Positions 24,481 through 34,789 of a DNA stretch of 64,000 nucleotides are shown here, piece after piece. Source of the DNA: an uncultured Lachnospiraceae bacterium (GTDB taxonomy: Bacteria > Bacillota > Clostridia > Lachnospirales > Lachnospiraceae). Numbering within the stretch: position 1 is the first letter of the stretch; each line of letters starts with the position of its first letter. The stretch lies in contig CAKRGM010000003.1 in NCBI GenBank assembly GCA_934330725.1, positions 1-64,000 of the forward strand, given 5' to 3'. The notes under the pieces are model-generated. The model saw only the letters and a program-made list of their open reading frames with translations. It was not told the origin of the DNA and searched no databases. A program made the translations under genes and the position numbers.

Positions 24481-26904
24481 ATGAAAAGTTCAGAAATAAT
24501 AAGTTATTGGAATACCAGAAATCTTACTACTGCAAATAACTCCATGGTAGAAAGAACCATAAGAAAACACAGTGGCACAGATGTAAATATGTATGAATGC
24601 TCCATAGAGAAAGTAAGAAAGCAGCTAAACAGATGTGAACATCAACGACTTAGAGAATTTATCGGACTGTATGCCCTTATGTTATTGTTACAGAAAATTA
24701 ATCATCAGGAGGAACAGGTCATAAGGGTAAGAGTCAAAGGAGGAATATTCTACCCATTGGCAGAAAGCATTTCACTGTCGGAACCCATAAAAAAATCTAT
24801 TACACAGTTATATGATGCCTACAGGAAATTATATGGTGTGGCACAGCTTACCAGAGGTGAAGTAATAAGATTTATACAGGATGGAAAAGTAATTCAGGAA
24901 AGCAATGGGATACATTATGTCTATGCAGAGGAAAACCTGCAGGATGTGCGGGCTGAAGTAAAAGATAAACAGGATTCTGCTGATAAAAAAGAGATGGTAA
25001 TTCTTGCAAAGGATAAATTATATCTTCAGGCAGCAGTACACAAAGAATATCTTACAAATTTTGCGGATATGTACCAACAGGCAATTATTTCAGTTATCTC
25101 CTGTTTATTTGAAAAAGAAACAGGACCTGTGAAAAGGAATGTCACAGGAAATGAGGTAAGTATTCTGTCTGAGAAAACAGAAAATATCATACAGGACTTC
25201 AGCAGGGGAGAGGTAAGAGAGCAAACACCATTTGATGTATATGACAGGTGGAAAGCCCAGGTTTGCAGGACACCGGATCGTGTAGCTTTAACCTGTGGAA
25301 AGAACAGCCTTTCTTACCGGGAACTGGATGCAGAAATCACAGAGTATAGAAACAAACTGAAAAACGCTGGAATTTCGGAAGGGGACAGACTGTTGCTTCT
25401 TACCAGAAATGATATGTCCTGCATTGTAAAATTGTTTGCTATCTGGGCAGTGAAGGCGGTTTATATACCAACCTCTGGTTCATACGCTAAAGCTAAAATT
25501 ATGGATATAGCCAGGCAGACAGGTGCAAAGGCAATTCTCGGAGATGAAATTTTTATCCTGGATAGTAATGCAAAAGAGGACAGGGAAGAAGATATGGATG
25601 CTGAGAATTTAAATCGGGGAATTTCCCATATCATTCTTACTTCTGGAACCACAGGTGAGCCAAAGATGGTAGCCATAGAGAAAAGCGGTTTTGGAAATTT
25701 GTGTGACTGGTACACAGATGAATTTCAATTTAATGAGGATAGCAGCTCTTTATTGCTGACGAATTTTTTATTTGATGCTTCTGTGAAAAATCTTGTGGTC
25801 CCTTTGATTACCGGAGGCAGACTGGTAGTGTTAGATACAGAGCTTTATGATATTGCAGAGATAGTAAATGTGATAGAAAGAGAAAAAATTACTCATGTGA
25901 ATACAGTTCCCTCCCTGATGGATAAGATACTTGAACTAAGTGAAGCTTCTCAGCTAAAAAGCCTGAAATGGATAGTGCTTGGCGGGGAAGGATTTAGAAT
26001 AGACAGGAAAAAGCTGAGGGAAAGCAGGTGTAAGGCTGCCAACGTATATGGACCTACAGAAGCTACAGATTTAGCTACCTTTCATATTCTGAAGCAGTTG
26101 GAAGAAACACCGGTACCAATTGGTGCTCCTATTGCCAATAAGCTGGTATATATTATGGATGAAAATAGAAATTTATTGCCTCCTTATGTGCGAGGTGATA
26201 TTTACATAGCCGGAGCAGGAGTTATTGAAGGTTACTTAAATGTAAGTCCAAAGGATGTATTTTTTGATAATCCCTTTGAACCATCCAGACCCTTATATCG
26301 GACAGGGGATGTGGGAATGTGGAATACAGAGGGAGAAATTATTTATCTGGGGAGAAAGGATAACCAGATAAAGGTAAATGGACAAAGAATAGAGTTAGAG
26401 GAAATAGATGCCATTGCCGGAAAGTGCCCGGGAGTAAGAATGGCTGCAGCAGTAATAGCAGAAGGCAGGATTATTCTGTGTTATACCAGTGAGAAGAACT
26501 GTACTGTGGATAAAGACATGTTACATAAGGTATATGAAAGGTACCTGAGCAAATCCTTACATCCAGGGGAATACATTTCCATGGAAGATATGCCGCTTAC
26601 CGGAAATGGTAAGGTAGACAGAAAAGCTCTGGTTCAGAGATTGCAGGATAAGAAAGAACACGCGCCTGTGGTTTTACCACAAAATAAAACAGAAGAACTT
26701 GTATTGGAAGCCTGGAAGGAAACTCTTGGGGTACCGGAAATTTCCACAGAAAGTCCATTTTTTGAAGCAGGTGGAAATTCTTTACTGCTTAACAGGCTTA
26801 AGCTGGAACTGGATAAGAGAATCAATAATTCTCTCAGTATCACAGATTTTTTTGAATATGGAACCATTAAGTTAATAGCGCAACAGATAGAAAGGAAAGA
26901 ATAG
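24481..26904 (+). CDS. NRPS module with degenerate N-terminal domain, A and PCP
   Basis: 807 residues. Residues about 1-240 resemble the remains of a condensation domain, with the linker VSILSEKTENIIQDF at the normal C-A junction, but no HHxxxDG or DxxxxDxxS motif can be found. The adenylation domain (about 245-690) has LTSGTTGEPKM, VYGPTEAT, YRTGDVG and LTGNGKVDRKAL. My pocket reading is D-A-K-N-V-G-V-D-L-K, not matched to a code I know. The carrier serine is Ser767 in EAGGNSLL. It probably acts as a loading module. The gene starts 4 nt after the previous stop. Confidence 0.85.
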   Translation: MKSSEIISYWNTRNLTTANNSMVERTIRKHSGTDVNMYECSIEKVRKQLNRCEHQRLREFIGLYALMLLLQKINHQEEQVIRVRVKGGIFYPLAESISLSEPIKKSITQLYDAYRKLYGVAQLTRGEVIRFIQDGKVIQESNGIHYVYAEENLQDVRAEVKDKQDSADKKEMVILAKDKLYLQAAVHKEYLTNFADMYQQAIISVISCLFEKETGPVKRNVTGNEVSILSEKTENIIQDFSRGEVREQTPFDVYDRWKAQVCRTPDRVALTCGKNSLSYRELDAEITEYRNKLKNAGISEGDRLLLLTRNDMSCIVKLFAIWAVKAVYIPTSGSYAKAKIMDIARQTGAKAILGDEIFILDSNAKEDREEDMDAENLNRGISHIILTSGTTGEPKMVAIEKSGFGNLCDWYTDEFQFNEDSSSLLLTNFLFDASVKNLVVPLITGGRLVVLDTELYDIAEIVNVIEREKITHVNTVPSLMDKILELSEASQLKSLKWIVLGGEGFRIDRKKLRESRCKAANVYGPTEATDLATFHILKQLEETPVPIGAPIANKLVYIMDENRNLLPPYVRGDIYIAGAGVIEGYLNVSPKDVFFDNPFEPSRPLYRTGDVGMWNTEGEIIYLGRKDNQIKVNGQRIELEEIDAIAGKCPGVRMAAAVIAEGRIILCYTSEKNCTVDKDMLHKVYERYLSKSLHPGEYISMEDMPLTGNGKVDRKALVQRLQDKKEHAPVVLPQNKTEELVLEAWKETLGVPEISTESPFFEAGGNSLLLNRLKLELDKRINNSLSITDFFEYGTIKLIAQQIERKE

Positions 26905-26910
26905 AAAAAT

Positions 26911-28425
26911 ATGAGAACTATATGTGATTATTTAGATAAAACAGTTGCTGGCAGAGAGGAAAAAACTGCAGTTTACTACAAAGAGGCAGGAGTTGTAAAG
27001 AATATTACATTTTTGCAGTTAAAGCAGGATATATATGCTGTTGCAAAGGCAATAAAGGATATGGGGTATCAGCGGGAAAAATTTATACTTATAGGGGAAA
27101 ACTCCTATCGATGGATGGTGTATGCCCTGGGAATTATTGTGTCGGACAATATTCTTGTGCCTGTAGATAACAGGATGGATAAGAAAAGTTACCAGGAGAT
27201 GGTTCAAAGAGTAGATGCGAAGGGAGTATGTTACAGTAAGGCCGTAGAAGCCACAGTAGAAGATGCAGGGAGTCAGGAGTCAGGCATTTATAAAGTAAAT
27301 ATCAATGAAAGTGAGCTAAAGCCAGGTGAGGATGCAGTTTCCTGGGATTCTGACATAGATGATATTGCATTAATTATGTTTACCTCTGGGTCTACAGGTG
27401 CAAGTAAAGGAGTATGCTTAAGTCAGAGAAATCTTATTGTAAGTGCCATCAGCAGCGTGGAGCATGCACTTGTGGATGCTGACAGTTTTAAGAATATTAT
27501 CTGTTTACCTATGTATCATATTTTCTGCTTTGCAGTTGATTTTCTGTGGCTGATTGTAAAAGGCTGCCCGATTGCCATAAATTCTTCTGTGATTGCATTA
27601 AAGGACGAGATTAAGGAGTTTGAGGCATCCAGAGTGTGTATGGTTCCAATGATGGCAGAAACCATTCTCACCGGGTTACATATGACAAAGAATCAGAACA
27701 GTGATTTGAATTCTGATAAAGTGAGAGAACTTACGTTAGGAAAGAATTTTAAACGAATTATATTAGGGGGAGCTTTTATAGAACCGGCATTGCGTGAGGG
27801 GCTTGTCTCTTATGGAATCGAAGTTATATGCGGTTACGGTATGACAGAGGCCACGGGTCCGGTATCCTCGGAAGAAGGAGCAGGGGCAAGAGCCGGAAGT
27901 ATAGGAGATATTTTACCTTGTAATGAAGTGAAGATTATAGACAATGAGATATGTGTAAAAGGGGATAATGTAATGTCGGGATATTATAATGATCCGGAAG
28001 CTACAAAGGAAACCATGCAGGATGGCTGGCTCAAAACCGGTGACTTTGGATATATAAAAAATAATTATCTTTACATTACCGGAAAAAAGAAAAATCTGAT
28101 TATTACAGCAAATGGGGAAAATGTGTCTCCGGAAGAATTAGAGACCTATATTCATGAGTCTCCAATGGTAAAGGAAGTAGTATGTTTCCAGAAAAACAAT
28201 CAGATAAGAGCACTTATTTATCCAAACCTGGAAAATATAGAGCAGGTTGCATTGGATGATATCAGGGAAAAACTTTATGGTTTTATACGGGAGTTGAACA
28301 GGAGACTGCCTTTCTATAAGCATATTCAGTACATTGAGCTTACAGACAAAGAATTGGAAAAGACTCCAAGTATGAAAATAAAGAGAGAAAAGTATTATTA
28401 CAAAGGATGTAATGGAAATGAATAA
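26911..28425 (+). CDS. Acyl-AMP ligase (fatty-acyl/acyl-CoA synthetase-like)
   Basis: A 504-residue acyl-activating enzyme without a carrier domain. It has MFTSGSTGASKG, GYGMTEAT, LKTGDFGYI and a C-terminal TPSMKIKREKYY, the ending of long-chain acyl-CoA synthetases rather than of NRPS adenylation domains. The sequence LPMYHIFCFAVDF also matches that group. It probably activates a fatty or other carboxylic acid and transfers it to a carrier of this locus, giving an acylated product. It overlaps the next gene by 14 nt. An aryl-acid ligase role is less likely from motif style, and no salicylate synthase was found in the window. Confidence 0.8.
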   Translation: MRTICDYLDKTVAGREEKTAVYYKEAGVVKNITFLQLKQDIYAVAKAIKDMGYQREKFILIGENSYRWMVYALGIIVSDNILVPVDNRMDKKSYQEMVQRVDAKGVCYSKAVEATVEDAGSQESGIYKVNINESELKPGEDAVSWDSDIDDIALIMFTSGSTGASKGVCLSQRNLIVSAISSVEHALVDADSFKNIICLPMYHIFCFAVDFLWLIVKGCPIAINSSVIALKDEIKEFEASRVCMVPMMAETILTGLHMTKNQNSDLNSDKVRELTLGKNFKRIILGGAFIEPALREGLVSYGIEVICGYGMTEATGPVSSEEGAGARAGSIGDILPCNEVKIIDNEICVKGDNVMSGYYNDPEATKETMQDGWLKTGDFGYIKNNYLYITGKKKNLIITANGENVSPEELETYIHESPMVKEVVCFQKNNQIRALIYPNLENIEQVALDDIREKLYGFIRELNRRLPFYKHIQYIELTDKELEKTPSMKIKREKYYYKGCNGNE

Positions 28426-31400
28426 GTCATGGAATCAGTGTTTTAAGGAAAATGTAATAAGATTCGGAAATCGAATCGCTGTGATAGAGGAACATAAAAC
28501 CTATACATATAAAGAACTGGATGCATTGATAACTTCATTTGCGCTTGTATTAAGAAAAAGTGGGATAAAAAAAGGCTTAAAGGTTGCTATTATGCTGGAT
28601 AATTCTGTAGAAGCTGTGATAGCAATACAATCTGTAATTCGGGCTGGTGCGATATATGTACCAATAAATGTGAAGGATGCCATGGAGCGGAAAAAGCAGA
28701 TAGTAACAGATAGTGAATGCAGCCTGCTGATAACGGACATAACCCATGATGCAGAAGAACTTACAATGTGTGAGAAGCTTGTGTATGAGGAACTGATATC
28801 TGGGTTACGAAAAGAACCATATTCAGAGGCAGATGAGATAGAAGATGATAATGATGAGAGCGACACAGCATATCTGTTATATACTTCCGGAACCACAGGA
28901 AAGCCAAAGGGGGCTATGCTGTCTCATGGAAATCTGATAGCTCAGATGGAGGGACTTAGAAAAGAATTTCAGCTTAATGAAAAAGATGTCTGGAGCCAGT
29001 TTCATACTATATGTTTTGACTTTTCCGTACTGGAAATCTTTGGTGCTCTCTATAATGGTGCTGCTCTTGCTATCGTGCCGGAGGCAGCAAAGCTGGATGG
29101 CAGAAAACTTTTGAATTTTATTGAGAAAAAAGAGATAACGGTATTAGGGCTTGTACCATCCATTATGTACCGTGTGCCAGTAGAAGAAGCTGGAAAGCTG
29201 AAAGTACGTCTTATGATACTTGGTGGAGAAAAGCTTGGCTTTAAGAGTCTGAAAGCATGGTTTGAAAAAGTACCGGATTGCATTGCAGTAAACGGATACG
29301 GATTAACAGAAACCACTATCTTTAATACAGGAAAAAGGATTGACAGGAATTCAAATCTGGAGGATGTAGGAAATATCGGTCATGCCTTTGCACCCAATAT
29401 TATGCTGTTAGCCAACGAAAGTTCGGGTAAGTTTAAGCTGGTTAAGCAAGAAGGCCAGGAAGGGGAAATTCTGTTAGGGGGAGCTACGGTATCAGCCGGG
29501 TATTGGAAAAGAGAGGAATTAAATCAGGAAAAGTATATTAATCTTCCGGAATATAAAGGAGTGAGATTTTTCAGAACCGGAGATTACGGAAGGTTAAGTG
29601 CCAATGGAGATATTTACTTTACAGGAAGACGCGACAATCAGATCAAGCTTAGAGGGTTTAGAATCGAACTGGAAGAAATAGAGGGAAAGTTACGAAAAAT
29701 TCCTTCTATTAAAGATGTTGCTGTTAAGGTGGATAAAGAAAGAGAACTGATTCTTGCCTTTGTAGTAAGTGAAGGAAAGTCTGTAGAAGAAATATATACG
29801 CAGGCAGAGAAAAGCCTGCCAAAGTATATGCTTCCCCATCGATGGAAATTGTTGGAGGAATTACCTGTCACAGACAGAGGAAAGGTAGATAAGTCCAGGC
29901 TTGTAATGAAGCAGCGGGAGGGAATGGTGAAAGCATTTACTCCATGTGAAACCAGTATACAGCTTAAAATTCAGGAGATATGGAAATACTGTCTGGAAAT
30001 CACAGAAGAGATAGGCTGTAACGATTCCTTTTATGAACTGGGAGGAGATTCCCTTTGTGTTATAAGTATGATTGAGAAAGTAAAAAACATCTTTCATACC
30101 GCTATACGGCTGGTAGATTTTATTGAAAATCCTACCATTGAATACATATCAGAAAGGGTAGAGGAAAGTCAGAAACTATCAGAAGAGGAATTGACAGAAT
30201 CAGAACAGATTAAGATTACTCATAAATATACAACAGAATATCCAATGACAGACCTTCAGCAGGCATTTTTTATAGGCAGAGAGGCAACGGTGGCTTTGGG
30301 AAATTGTGCTTCCCACAGTTATGCAGAGATTCTGTGTCCAAAGTATAACAAAGAAAAGGTGGAAGCTGTTATAAAGAAGCTGGTAAAACGCCATCCTATG
30401 CTCCGATGCTATTTTGATGATTTAGGAGATCACCATATTGTAGATGACATTCAGATATCACTGACAGAGCATGATTTTACAGGGGTATCCCAGGAGGAAA
30501 GAAAGGCAGGGCTTATGAAAATCCGCCAGAGAATGGAGACTACTATTCTAAACACCGGTATAGCTCCTCTTGCAAGGGTGGAAATAAGTAAGCTGCCGGA
30601 AGAAAAAGCCCTGGTACATCTATATGTGGATGCTTTGATTTCTGACGGATGGAGTCATGAACTGTTGCTGTACGAAGCTGATCAGTTATATAAGAATCCA
30701 GATGCAGTATTGGATGCCAATGATTTTACCTTTGGAGATTTTGTAGAATATAATGAGAAATTAAAAAACACCACAGCATACCAGAAAGCAGGGAAGTTCT
30801 GGCGTGAACACTTAAAAGAGCTTCCGGAAAACCCGGAGCTTTTGGTGGGAGAAGTTGCAGGCAGTAATAAGCAGATTGTAAGTCACCAGATGAGACAGCT
30901 GATAGATTGGGGAAGCTGGAAACGTGTGGAAGAAAATGCCGCCGGGGATGGAATGACAAGCTTTATTATTTCCCTCACCGCATTTTGTAAAGCGGTAGCC
31001 AGATACAGTAAGAATCAGCATTTTGTAATTAATCTCCCTGTATCAAACAGACCGGAATCCTGTGAAAATATAGATAAACTGGTGGGAGTCTGCTCTAATT
31101 TCTTTTTGCTGGATTTTGAAAATCGAAAGCAGGAGTCTTTGTATGATACCGCAAAGCGGGTACAGAAGAGACTTTGGGAATTAAAAGAAAATGACAGCTT
31201 TAATGGAAATGAGATAATAAGGGAGCTTTATCAATCCAATGGTGATGTTGGAGGTTTTGTGGCATCCATTGTATTCACCAGCCTTATGGATATTCCTTTT
31301 CCGCCGAAGGAAATGTTACAGCGGACATATCTTGAAACCCACACCAGCCAGATTTGGATGGATACTGTAGTGATGTGGGATGAAGATGGCGTGTCTTTTA

Positions 31401-34400
31401 ACTGTGACTTTGTAGAGGGAATTATAGAGGATGCACTTGCAGAAAACATAATTACATCCTGTATTAAACTTGTAAAAAGCTATGGAGAGAATCCGGTTTC
31501 CTGGAAAAACATAAGTGAAATACCTCTTACAAAAGAGGAACAGACAGGCATTGAAATCCATAACCGGAAGGAAAGGAATATTCCAGAGAAATCAATTACG
31601 GATTACTTAGGTGACAGAGCAAAAGAAACTCCTGACAACATCTTTTTATGGTCTGAGACAGAGCAAATCAGCTATGGCGAGTTTTATCAGCAGGTAAAAG
31701 CCTTTAGCAGATATCTTATGGGGGTTTACAAAAAAGACAAAAATCACAGTTCCTGTAAGGAAAAGGATGCCGGAAGAATTGCCATTGTTACCAACAAAGC
31801 CAATTATCAGATACTATCTATATTTGCGGCTATTGGTACCGGTGGGGTCTATGTGCCTTTAGATGAAGGCTTTCCGCCGGAAGTTATTGTGGATGCACTG
31901 GAAAAGACAAAAGCCGGAATTGTGATAACAGATAATCACAATATGGATAAGATATTGAAAGTTAAAGGAAAGCTGGCAGATATCGCTGTTGTAAATGTAG
32001 AAAGTGAAGATGTCAGGAAAATAGTAACAGATACAAATCCAGATGGGTTTGAGTTAAAAAAGAGAAGTATATATGATCCTTTTGTAACAATTTTCACCTC
32101 AGGAACTACAGGAAAGCCCAAGGGAATACTGTTAAAAGAAGCTGGTATCATGAATTCAGTGTTATTTACAAATGAAAAATATCAGGTAAAGGAAACAGAT
32201 ACAGCTATCGCATTAACCAATGTGTGTCACGATATGTCCATGTATGATATGTTTGGAATGGCAGTGGCAGGAGGAACATTGCTTGTGCCGGAAAAAGAGG
32301 GAGCAAGAGATCCGGAACACTGGAAGAAATTACTTAGGCAGAAAAGTGTAACAGTTATAAACTCGGTTCCTGCATTTACAGAAATGCTGTTACTGGCGAT
32401 GGGTAAAGCACAGAAGCAGCAATATCTTGGAAATTTCAGACTTGTGATACAGGGAGGAGATTTCTTAAAACCTTCTCACGCAGAAAATCTGAAAAGCATC
32501 AATAGCCGGCTGCAGCTTGTAAACGTAGGAGGACCAACAGAAACCAGTTTATGGAGTATTTATCATGATGTGACAGATGAAGAGATAGCCAGTGGAAAGA
32601 TACCTTATGGAAAAGCCATAAGTAACATGAAGCATTATATTCTCAATGATAATCTTGAGATAGCTCCTAAGGGAGTTGCTGGAACTATTTATTCTGAAGG
32701 TATCGGTCTTGCAGAGGAATATGTGGGAATGAAAGCGCTCACAGATAAAAAATTCCTGAACATAGATGGCAGGCGGATGTTTAATACCGGGGATGTGGGA
32801 TATTATAATTCTGATTATGAGATAATGATAAAAGGCAGAGATGATAATCAGATAAAGATCAATGGAAAACGAATTGAATTAGAGGAAATTGAATCCTGCA
32901 TCAATTCCATAAAGGAAGTGCATGGCAATAGCTGTGTCTATGTGAAAGAAAAGAACAAGCTGTGTGCATTCTATGTGGCAGACAGAGAACTGGAAAAGAA
33001 GTACATAACAAGTGAACTCGAAGGAAAACTGGCTCACTATATGATTCCATCAGATTTTTTCTGGAAAGAAGCACTTTCCATTACAAGGAATGGAAAATTA
33101 GACAGAAAATCACTGGAAAAAGAAGCATTGTTGTTATTAAGCAATGCCGAAGAAATCAGTGAGAAAGAGAACAGGGAACTGGACGAAATTGATCAAAAGC
33201 TGTTATTACTGACATGTGAAATTTTAGACAGAAAAGATATATCCATTACCGATAACTTTTTTATGGAGGGTGGAAATTCCATTCTTGCCATTAAGCTTAT
33301 TGCCGCAATCAAAAATGAATTTGGAATAAAACTTAAGCTTGGAGATATATTTTCAAGTGCCGATATCAGCTCCTGGAAGGAACTTATCAGGGAGGAACTG
33401 GCAAAAAATTCTGTAGAAGAAATGAAAGTGGAAGATATTTCTTATGACAGAATTCCACTAAGCAGTGCACAGACAGGTATCTGGTTTTACCAGCAGATTC
33501 ATAAGGACAGTAAGTATACAGTGATGGCTTATGCAGACATAAGTAACAGGAACCGGAAAAATCACATATCTATAGAGCATCTTGGCAGGGCAATAGATGA
33601 TGTGGTAAACAGTTCAGCCATATTTAAGCTTCAGTTTTATGTCAGTGAAGATGGAGTGCCATTCCAGAAACTGATATCAGAAAGGAAAGAAAAAGCAAAT
33701 CTGGAAGTAGTTGATGTGACAAAGGATGTCCAAAGCCAGTTAGAGAATTTAGGCAGCTATATATTTTCTATAGGCTCTGAGAGATTGTACCGCTTTATTT
33801 ATCTGAGACAAAATCCATATCAGGGGAAGCTGGTAATACTTATGCATCATTTACTTGTGGATGAGGTAACCATGGAGGTTATCTACAATGATATTATAGA
33901 TAATTATATAAGCTATGAAGCAGGAGAGAGAAAAGAAAGCAGGGCAAGAAGTGACAGATATCTTAAATATTGTGTAGAGAAGTCCAAAGAAGTGTATGAT
34001 AAAGAGATTCTTAAAAAGGATTTTACACTGGTGACAGAGAAATTTCTTGGGAAAATTAAAGAAGAGACCTATGAGACAGGAATTGTAAACTGGCGGAAGC
34101 TACAGATAGATCCTGAAACAGAGCATAAATTAAAGGAAATAAGCAGTAAATCAAAAAGTACATTATTTGCCACTGTCTATGGAATCTATATGGCAGCATT
34201 GTACCTTACATATGCAGAAGAGAATGTTATTACCACAACTACATTTTCTGATAGAATCAAGGAAGAGGATGCCTGGGAATATGGTATGTATGTCTATAAT
34301 CATCTGATATCCTGCAAGATACATCCATCAGATTCTCTGAAAGATGTAGTGGAACGGGTGACAAAAAATGTGCAGGCTGTGTTTGCTCATCCAATCCTTC

Positions 34401-34789
34401 CGGTGAGTGATGCTGTCAGAGAATTGGGCTTACCATCAGAGTATTTAAAGCTTATCAATAACTTTGTATTTACCTATGTAGACAGTGACAGAAAAGAAAG
34501 AGCCTATGAGAATACCATATTTTATCCTCTGAATATAGATAAAAAAACAGGAGATATGAATGTTAATTTACTGATAGAAAAAATCAATGGAAACTTTATA
34601 GGAAACCTGTATTATTCAAATCAGGTGGCATCCGATGATATGGACAGACTTGGTATGAATTTTGAAGGGCTGATTAATAGCTGTGATACTGTATTTGAAA
34701 CAGAATTATTAGAGCTTGTGAAAGTGCAGGAAGATGATCCTGCGGAGGACACAGAAATTTTGATGGAAGAATTGGGAGATTTATTTTAA
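28412..34789 (+). CDS. NRPS A-PCP-Cy-A-PCP-C, second heterocyclisation enzyme
   Basis: 2125 residues, the largest protein. Order: A1 (about 1-500; LYTSGTTGKPKG; pocket read as D-F-L-G-I-G-G-I-F, not matched), PCP1 (Ser547 in LGGDSLC), Cy (about 605-1030; DALISDGWS, Asp740, Asp745, Ser748), A2 (about 1045-1590; FTSGTTGKPKG; pocket D-M-Y-N-I-G-V-L-W-K, cysteine-like at Tyr, Asn and Trp), PCP2 (Ser1623 in EGGNSIL) and a terminal condensation domain (MHHLLVDEV; His1812-His1813, Asp1817, with Glu1818 instead of Gly). No thioesterase domain follows, so release needs another enzyme. The acidic tail EELGDLF recalls the tail of the KS-ACP protein. Confidence 0.9.
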   Translation: MEMNKSWNQCFKENVIRFGNRIAVIEEHKTYTYKELDALITSFALVLRKSGIKKGLKVAIMLDNSVEAVIAIQSVIRAGAIYVPINVKDAMERKKQIVTDSECSLLITDITHDAEELTMCEKLVYEELISGLRKEPYSEADEIEDDNDESDTAYLLYTSGTTGKPKGAMLSHGNLIAQMEGLRKEFQLNEKDVWSQFHTICFDFSVLEIFGALYNGAALAIVPEAAKLDGRKLLNFIEKKEITVLGLVPSIMYRVPVEEAGKLKVRLMILGGEKLGFKSLKAWFEKVPDCIAVNGYGLTETTIFNTGKRIDRNSNLEDVGNIGHAFAPNIMLLANESSGKFKLVKQEGQEGEILLGGATVSAGYWKREELNQEKYINLPEYKGVRFFRTGDYGRLSANGDIYFTGRRDNQIKLRGFRIELEEIEGKLRKIPSIKDVAVKVDKERELILAFVVSEGKSVEEIYTQAEKSLPKYMLPHRWKLLEELPVTDRGKVDKSRLVMKQREGMVKAFTPCETSIQLKIQEIWKYCLEITEEIGCNDSFYELGGDSLCVISMIEKVKNIFHTAIRLVDFIENPTIEYISERVEESQKLSEEELTESEQIKITHKYTTEYPMTDLQQAFFIGREATVALGNCASHSYAEILCPKYNKEKVEAVIKKLVKRHPMLRCYFDDLGDHHIVDDIQISLTEHDFTGVSQEERKAGLMKIRQRMETTILNTGIAPLARVEISKLPEEKALVHLYVDALISDGWSHELLLYEADQLYKNPDAVLDANDFTFGDFVEYNEKLKNTTAYQKAGKFWREHLKELPENPELLVGEVAGSNKQIVSHQMRQLIDWGSWKRVEENAAGDGMTSFIISLTAFCKAVARYSKNQHFVINLPVSNRPESCENIDKLVGVCSNFFLLDFENRKQESLYDTAKRVQKRLWELKENDSFNGNEIIRELYQSNGDVGGFVASIVFTSLMDIPFPPKEMLQRTYLETHTSQIWMDTVVMWDEDGVSFNCDFVEGIIEDALAENIITSCIKLVKSYGENPVSWKNISEIPLTKEEQTGIEIHNRKERNIPEKSITDYLGDRAKETPDNIFLWSETEQISYGEFYQQVKAFSRYLMGVYKKDKNHSSCKEKDAGRIAIVTNKANYQILSIFAAIGTGGVYVPLDEGFPPEVIVDALEKTKAGIVITDNHNMDKILKVKGKLADIAVVNVESEDVRKIVTDTNPDGFELKKRSIYDPFVTIFTSGTTGKPKGILLKEAGIMNSVLFTNEKYQVKETDTAIALTNVCHDMSMYDMFGMAVAGGTLLVPEKEGARDPEHWKKLLRQKSVTVINSVPAFTEMLLLAMGKAQKQQYLGNFRLVIQGGDFLKPSHAENLKSINSRLQLVNVGGPTETSLWSIYHDVTDEEIASGKIPYGKAISNMKHYILNDNLEIAPKGVAGTIYSEGIGLAEEYVGMKALTDKKFLNIDGRRMFNTGDVGYYNSDYEIMIKGRDDNQIKINGKRIELEEIESCINSIKEVHGNSCVYVKEKNKLCAFYVADRELEKKYITSELEGKLAHYMIPSDFFWKEALSITRNGKLDRKSLEKEALLLLSNAEEISEKENRELDEIDQKLLLLTCEILDRKDISITDNFFMEGGNSILAIKLIAAIKNEFGIKLKLGDIFSSADISSWKELIREELAKNSVEEMKVEDISYDRIPLSSAQTGIWFYQQIHKDSKYTVMAYADISNRNRKNHISIEHLGRAIDDVVNSSAIFKLQFYVSEDGVPFQKLISERKEKANLEVVDVTKDVQSQLENLGSYIFSIGSERLYRFIYLRQNPYQGKLVILMHHLLVDEVTMEVIYNDIIDNYISYEAGERKESRARSDRYLKYCVEKSKEVYDKEILKKDFTLVTEKFLGKIKEETYETGIVNWRKLQIDPETEHKLKEISSKSKSTLFATVYGIYMAALYLTYAEENVITTTTFSDRIKEEDAWEYGMYVYNHLISCKIHPSDSLKDVVERVTKNVQAVFAHPILPVSDAVRELGLPSEYLKLINNFVFTYVDSDRKERAYENTIFYPLNIDKKTGDMNVNLLIEKINGNFIGNLYYSNQVASDDMDRLGMNFEGLINSCDTVFETELLELVKVQEDDPAEDTEILMEELGDLF

